A stretch of 64,000 nt of DNA from Butyrivibrio proteoclasticus P6B7. GTDB lineage: Bacteria > Bacillota > Clostridia > Lachnospirales > Lachnospiraceae. Positions 60,401-64,000 of the stretch are shown here, piece by piece. The DNA lies in contig NZ_JHWL01000002.1 in the NCBI RefSeq assembly GCF_000622085.1, forward strand, positions 277,179 to 341,178. The letters run 5' to 3'. The position numbers and the translations under genes were made by a program. The notes beneath the pieces are model-generated. The model worked only from the letters and a program-made list of their open reading frames with translations. It ran no database searches and had not been told where the DNA came from. Numbering within the stretch: position 1 is the first letter of the stretch; each line of letters opens with the position of its first letter.

Positions 60401-63009
60401 TTCTTTTCATCAGATTTTCCATTTTGAATATCAATCTTGTATGACGCAAGTTTATTTCCAGCTTTATCAAATTCATAGATTGTCTTTCTGCCTACTGCAT
60501 CGATGACACCAGTACGCCTTCCAACAATATCATACTCATACTGGATACATCCATTGTTAGGAAGAACTATTCTTTCTTCCTGAGTAGAAATATTGTAGTA
60601 AACTCGAGTAGTTCTGTTATCCTCATCTGTAAATGAAGCAGGCTTGCCAATTTCATTGTATTCCCAGCTCTTTCTTGTTCCATCAGGATTAGTAACAGAA
60701 GCAACTTTTCCTAAAGAATTGTATTCATAGCTAGTAGTATTTCCTTCAGGATCAACAACTCTTATAAGGTTATCATTCGCATCATAACAGTATTCAGTCC
60801 TGTTTCCAGCATTATCTTCAGTTGCAATAACTCTACCAAGAAGATCATATTCATACTGAGTTGTGATACCACACTCATCTGTTACCTCAGAAATATTGCC
60901 TTTCTCATCATATGCAATCTGAGATCTTTCATTATTGGCATTTCTTACTGATATAACCTTACCTTCTTCATCGTAATAAAATCTAGTTTTTTCACCATTG
61001 GCATTAGTTACACTGTATAGATTCCCCTTAAGATCATATTTGTACTTAGTAACATTTCCTTCAGAATCTTTTTTTGAAGAAATCTTTCCATCAACATAAT
61101 ATGTAAAAGATTCATGAAGTCCTTCTGGGCCGATAACACTAGTTAGATGTCCCCTATTATCGTATGAATATCTGGTAGTAAAGCCTCTCTTATCTGTTTG
61201 AGATACTTTCTGGCCTTTTGAATTATAAGTAAACTTATCCTCAAGTCCTAAATCTAAATATCTAGTTCCAATATGACGGCCAATTTCATCTTTAAGATAT
61301 TCAACCTTGCAGCCATTCGCCTCAGTTACAGTAACTGTATGTTTCTCATCATCATAATCAAATTTAAATTCACCACCATTAGCAAGTATTTGTTTTACAA
61401 TTCTATTACGAGAGTCGTACTCATTTGTTACACCTACTACGCCATCAGATCTAACCGCTTCTTTAATCAATCCATTGTCTGTATATCTAAATCTCTGCGC
61501 TTTGCCATTTGTTCCTACAATAGTTGTAAGCCTATACTGATCATTAACATCCTCATAGGCATATGTGACAGTTCTTCCTGTATGATCTTTTGCTTTTGTA
61601 ATAAGTCCCAAATCATTGTATTCAAAAGAAAGATAGCTACCTTCCTTTGTAATAACCTTTCTAGGTAAAGCAATCTTAACTATCTTATCATCGGCATTTT
61701 TCTCAAATAGGTAGTATTCAACAGATGTATGTCGGCCATAATTATCACCAAAGTAAACAAGATAACCGTCATTATCAAAATCAATAAAACTATTGTCATC
61801 ATAAGTGATTCTATAACCATCATCCATTACACGAAGAACGCCTTCCTCGCCATGAATCTCAAGAAAAACCTCTTCGCCATTTAAATTAGCCTTATTAAAT
61901 ACGCATTCTTTTCCATCGCCACAGAATAATGTAAAGGAATCATCTTTTCTGATTAGATGTTGCTCATAATTAAACGTCCATCCTTTGCCAAATACACCCA
62001 CTTTTCCTATTTGGGCATTGTAATTTCTTTCAACAGAAATAGGATGCTTTTTTCCTACAGTAATATCAACCTTTCTGCTGACAAAATTACCGTTATTAAT
62101 ATTGATAGGGTCATAAACATATGCTGCTGTTTTTGAATAATAACCCATAATATATCTTTGATAAGAGTCTATGTAGTCTTCATATTCGGCATTATATTCT
62201 CCAGCGTCATAAACTATATTCTTTAAATTTTCATTATAACTCTGAGGATCAAAACTGCCGTCGCCAAGTCCAACTTCAATGCGCTTTAAATTTGAACATA
62301 TTCTATCAATAAGAGTCTTATATTCACTCTTACTAAAATCATCATTATGTTCTTCCAAAAAAGCCAAAAAATTCTTTCTAAATAAAGGTATTGTTCCAAC
62401 GGTTCCTGTTGTATTAACAAAAGCAGACATTGAAATATCAACAAGATATGGCCTTAAATAAGTTAAGCAAGGAGCATTAATGAACTCCTCACATGCTTTT
62501 AATGTTTCTTCTGCTTCTGCTCTTCCTTCTTTGATTATCTCAGACTGCTCTTTGAAATCCCTAAGATATCTGGAAAAATCAATTATAATTTTATCCAAGG
62601 CAGACTTTGTTATAAGCGCAGTTTCATCCTCATTAAGTTCGTCTAAAAATGCTCTGACAATTGGAATACTCCCCTGGAATCCTGGTTCAACCATCATACC
62701 TTCAAGTTTCTGAATCGCCAAAACAGTATCAATAACTATAAGTGATAAATTCTCATTCAAAAACTGTTTAGAAGCATTTGCTTCTTCACCTGAATGCTCA
62801 TCATCATTTATAAACTTATACATAGCTTTAACCACTTCAGATGAATGTTCATTGAATGGCTTAAGTTTATAGACACATTGATAGAAATAATTCTTTATTG
62901 CAGCCAAATTCCATACCTGATCTCCACCTGTGTACTGATAACCAGCACCCGGAATCGAAGTATACATACTTTCTTTTTTATAATTATATTCTTTACCTTC
63001 TCTGCCCAC
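57415..63009 (-). CDS. RHS/YD-repeat polymorphic toxin with permuted papain-like C-terminus
   Basis: This 1864-aa protein has an N-terminal helical domain (about 1-300, probably for type VII-type export with the small neighbours), a DUF6531-like entry segment (NNGNFVSRKVDITVG), some forty YD repeats (about 400-1500), and an RHS core ending in FAGEDQVRGYLESTQSINHY and NPQNLVDRNGKDP at about 1606. The last 258 residues form the effector: H1689 in HQGHAAVILV precedes C1804 in NNNCGQN, the order expected for a circularly permuted NlpC/P60 or LRAT-like fold. Start is GTG 63009 after AGAGG. No signal peptide. The effector activity is inference. Confidence 0.88.
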   Translation of the reverse strand: MGREGKEYNYKKESMYTSIPGAGYQYTGGDQVWNLAAIKNYFYQCVYKLKPFNEHSSEVVKAMYKFINDDEHSGEEANASKQFLNENLSLIVIDTVLAIQKLEGMMVEPGFQGSIPIVRAFLDELNEDETALITKSALDKIIIDFSRYLRDFKEQSEIIKEGRAEAEETLKACEEFINAPCLTYLRPYLVDISMSAFVNTTGTVGTIPLFRKNFLAFLEEHNDDFSKSEYKTLIDRICSNLKRIEVGLGDGSFDPQSYNENLKNIVYDAGEYNAEYEDYIDSYQRYIMGYYSKTAAYVYDPININNGNFVSRKVDITVGKKHPISVERNYNAQIGKVGVFGKGWTFNYEQHLIRKDDSFTLFCGDGKECVFNKANLNGEEVFLEIHGEEGVLRVMDDGYRITYDDNSFIDFDNDGYLVYFGDNYGRHTSVEYYLFEKNADDKIVKIALPRKVITKEGSYLSFEYNDLGLITKAKDHTGRTVTYAYEDVNDQYRLTTIVGTNGKAQRFRYTDNGLIKEAVRSDGVVGVTNEYDSRNRIVKQILANGGEFKFDYDDEKHTVTVTEANGCKVEYLKDEIGRHIGTRYLDLGLEDKFTYNSKGQKVSQTDKRGFTTRYSYDNRGHLTSVIGPEGLHESFTYYVDGKISSKKDSEGNVTKYKYDLKGNLYSVTNANGEKTRFYYDEEGKVISVRNANNERSQIAYDEKGNISEVTDECGITTQYEYDLLGRVIATEDNAGNRTEYCYDANDNLIRVVDPEGNTTSYEYNSLGKVASVTNPDGTRKSWEYNEIGKPASFTDEDNRTTRVYYNISTQEERIVLPNNGCIQYEYDIVGRRTGVIDAVGRKTIYEFDKAGNKLASYKIDIQNGKSDEKKLVSSFAYDGRGRMISETDGDGHTTKYVYDKNSNLIEKIDATGGKYLYKYDALKRVVETTDPIGRKTFMSYNATGKLASTTDYSGVVTVNEYENGRIKKVVRKAGNVEQLVREYEYDSCGRVIKSTEADGLSFKYVYDKAGRKIAVIGSDGKEIRYSYDPCGRVTEVSKSGAITKYTYTRTGKLNSVTDPLGGVTKYTYDELDNICKTERFGNSSDDEKDRVTIFEHNLAGELISITDALGQKDLYTYDVFGNLKTHIDRDGNEIAYSRDSNGNITGINYSDGKSVKLKYNALNVIEEIRDHLGTTKIEYDAVGRMTKVTDFEGRTVGYEYAPTDAKTQIIYPDGSIAKYSYNAFGKLSTLSNYSDNNSGESTISYEYNDAGRLMSKVLPNGITTSYDYYQGGLLKDLTIRDEDGVLDKYEYHYDVRNIMDSVKRVRRDLDEISGIYDYEHDLLGRLTKTSFNGNVKAMYEYDAFGNRIKMSEGNSSTEYHYDALDRLMDSVALAAGKETRSRYGYDKRGNQTALYVNDVLQSSYEYDATNMMVRAYDKEMGEVSYSYNGLGYRVRSERPEEVTKYLCDLSMEYHNLLEREVNGQKQSFVYDHQVALMKNDGDNFYYLNDELGSSMYLTGTDGSTVGTYSYDDFGRRVDPFTGNVVDKKNRSYVKDGNVLQPFAFTGYTEDDATGLFYAQARYYDGETGRFAGEDQVRGYLESTQSINHYIYCLNNPQNLVDRNGKDPDDFHTYDPTGQSQYDLSEAEKYGLIEAVAIHTYQDRKAVKESGTNTTPGCLVDAVDYSDTGEGQYVGAIYLLARDGAFHQGHAAVILVKDNGEADCFSIGGAPNVQEFRIDGYFGTNCGSGTQAPMDYSEFLLTGNLPHDTISSQWVNGTGDDLYTNFAYFPITDEEGKAMYQRAIDRRADYMDEDGEAYDVLNNNCGQNAQTVLGPFAFAPDEIDYNLFMSKPNVQYLTIVDMINNGERTGYYGTIDDLRNAYCNL

Positions 63010-63047
63010 TTTTGCACCTCTTAGTAAGTATTATTTTATGCTAATAA

Positions 63048-63356
63048 TCAGCCCCCTGATGTTCCATTAGCATCATTCATCTGATTAGACAAGTTTTCAT
63101 CAACCTGCTTGTCATAGTTTTCTTTAATGTTATCCATTAGTTTTCCAGTAGTAGCTAGAACTGCTTGTAATCTTTTGATTGTATCAATAGCCTCTTCGTT
63201 AGCTGTAGCATAATCTGGAATAACTATATTTTTCAAAACAATCTCATCAGGTACAACCGGTTGTTGACTTGAAGCAAGCATTAACTTACTTTGATTTTTC
63301 ATTTCTGACACATATGTTGTATATGTATCAGTATTCATTTTTATATTATTTCCCAT
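63048..63356 (-). CDS. Small helical type VII partner protein (YwqI/DUF5344-like)
   Basis: The 102-aa, mostly alpha-helical protein without membrane segment or signal lies between the DUF5082-like gene and the toxin. In Bacillus LXG toxin loci, ywqH- and ywqI-type genes occupy these positions and their products escort the toxin to the secretion system. ATG 63356 has GAGG seven bases upstream. Family assignment rests on size, helical pattern and position. Confidence 0.6.
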   Translation of the reverse strand: MGNNIKMNTDTYTTYVSEMKNQSKLMLASSQQPVVPDEIVLKNIVIPDYATANEEAIDTIKRLQAVLATTGKLMDNIKENYDKQVDENLSNQMNDANGTSGG

Positions 63357-63379
63357 AACTAATCCTCGCTTTTATGCAA

Positions 63380-63748
63380 TTATCCCAACGCAGCTAATTG
63401 ATCATTCAAATCATCCAGCACTTCTTGCATCAAGTCGATTGCCGTTTGAATTTGTCCAACAACATCTGAAACATCGGAACTATAATCTTTTAAATCGCTT
63501 GCAATACCCTCTAACTGTAATGTAGCCAAATAATAATTATTTCCTTTCCACTTTCCATCAACAGACAAATCGTAGCCATCATAACAAATTGGCTTAATTT
63601 CGTTAGCAAACATTGTATTATGTGCATCTACAATTTTCTTTTGTTCTGTCTGTAAATCACTAATTAGTCCAGATACCTTAGAGATTTTATTCCTTAGTGT
63701 TCTTCTTTGTTCTTCGAGTTCTCTTAACTCATCATACGTAGTCCCCAT
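63380..63748 (-). CDS. Small coiled-coil type VII partner protein (YwqH/DUF5082-like)
   Basis: The 122-aa reading starts at ATG 63748 (MGTTYDELRELEEQ) with GGGAGG upstream. Long helices at both ends (about 5-40, 75-120) and a central hairpin with KWKGNNYYLA (a WxG-like turn) match the DUF5082/YwqH type found in front of LXG/RHS toxins. Confidence 0.65.
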   Translation of the reverse strand: MGTTYDELRELEEQRRTLRNKISKVSGLISDLQTEQKKIVDAHNTMFANEIKPICYDGYDLSVDGKWKGNNYYLATLQLEGIASDLKDYSSDVSDVVGQIQTAIDLMQEVLDDLNDQLAALG

Positions 63749-63782
63749 TATTTTGCCTCCCAACATTTTTAATAAATCTCAA

Positions 63783-63800
63783 GGCCGCTGTGACACGGCC
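63783..63800 (-). repeat. GC-rich hairpin after the first small T7 gene
   Basis: GGCCG / CGGCC with an 8-nt loop lies just downstream of the partial gene at the window end. The T-tail is poor on the minus strand. It may reduce transcription into the toxin genes or stabilise the small-protein message. Confidence 0.5.
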
Positions 63801-63814
63801 ATGAGAGGATCGAC

Positions 63815-64000
63815 TTAGTTGTAAGAAAGTCCTGAAGTTGCTGCTTCGTCGATTGATTCCAAGTTGTTTGATGATGTCATTACGTTCTTTGAAAGAGTCT
63901 CAAGCTCTGTAACGTATGTCTTAAGATCGTTATCAAGCTGATAGTATGTAGATGTAAGTGTCTCAGATGCTGTACCGTATGTGATAGCTGAGATGTCATC
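63815..64000 (-). CDS. Small helical protein, C-terminal 61 residues (WXG100-like candidate)
   Basis: Only the last 61 codons and the TAA stop are in the window. The visible part is helical and Ser/Thr/Leu-rich (TYYQLDNDLKTYVTELETL), as in WXG100-type type VII substrates that often head such loci. The N-terminal half with the WXG motif would be outside the window. Confidence 0.55.
   Translation of the reverse strand, partial: DDISAITYGTASETLTSTYYQLDNDLKTYVTELETLSKNVMTSSNNLESIDEAATSGLSYN

Noticed and set aside
1..64000. Prophage, insertion sequence or integrase
   Set aside because: No transposase, integrase or phage structural gene was found; apart from the GH8 block and the toxin locus there is no sign of a mobile element.

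Overview
The window reads as chromosome of a motile, anaerobic, low-GC Firmicute of the Lachnospiraceae, most like the Butyrivibrio/Pseudobutyrivibrio group. The basis is the Clostridia-type fla/che gene order, the topA-codY-flgB junction, a rumen-type GH8 oligoxylanase, HemZ, DUF5692 and DUF1015 genes and a type VII-linked RHS toxin locus. This placement is inference from gene content. Every gene except the GH8 enzyme and its leader lies on the minus strand, so transcription runs from high to low coordinates.

1-31146 is a nearly complete flagellar/chemotaxis super-operon. It reads flgB-flgC-fliE-fliF-fliG-fliH-fliI-fliJ-ylxF, an internal terminator and a sigma28-like promoter, then fliK-flgD-(TIGR02530 gene)-flgE and a terminator. 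After an interruption it continues flbD-motA-motB-fliL-fliM-fliY-fliO-fliP-fliQ-fliR-flhB-flhA-flhF-flhG-ycgR-cheB-cheA (cheA cut by the window edge). The interruption, between flgE and flbD, holds a plus-strand exo-oligoxylanase gene and an array of short inverted repeats. The flgE product is very large (1168 aa), and cheY is missing from its usual place between fliY and fliO.

31147-46616 holds codY, topA and a membrane diguanylate cyclase. Next comes a four-gene operon, DUF5692 membrane protein-hypB-hypA-multi-cluster flavin/Fe-S oxidoreductase, which has nickel chaperones but no hydrogenase. It is followed by apt-relA-MBL hydrolase-hemZ and a tRNA-Thr(CGT).

46617-52974 holds a glycogen-branching-enzyme homologue whose three catalytic residues are all replaced (a likely pseudoenzyme with a coiled-coil and Lys/Thr tail), then serC-serA-DUF1015 for serine synthesis.

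52975-54940 is the most unusual stretch. A tandem array of 10-nt arms alternates in orientation every 32 nt (22-nt non-conserved spacers). It lies just beyond the 3' end of a small PD-(D/E)XK-nuclease-like gene that has a near-consensus promoter. A 22-nt tandem repeat is embedded in the array. The same arms and the same 22-nt spacing recur at 15208-15416, beside the GH8 gene.

54987-64000 is a polymorphic-toxin locus: small helical type VII-style partner proteins, an 1864-aa RHS/YD-repeat protein with a probable permuted papain-like C-terminal effector, and two paralogous membrane/beta-propeller proteins that may be the immunity proteins.
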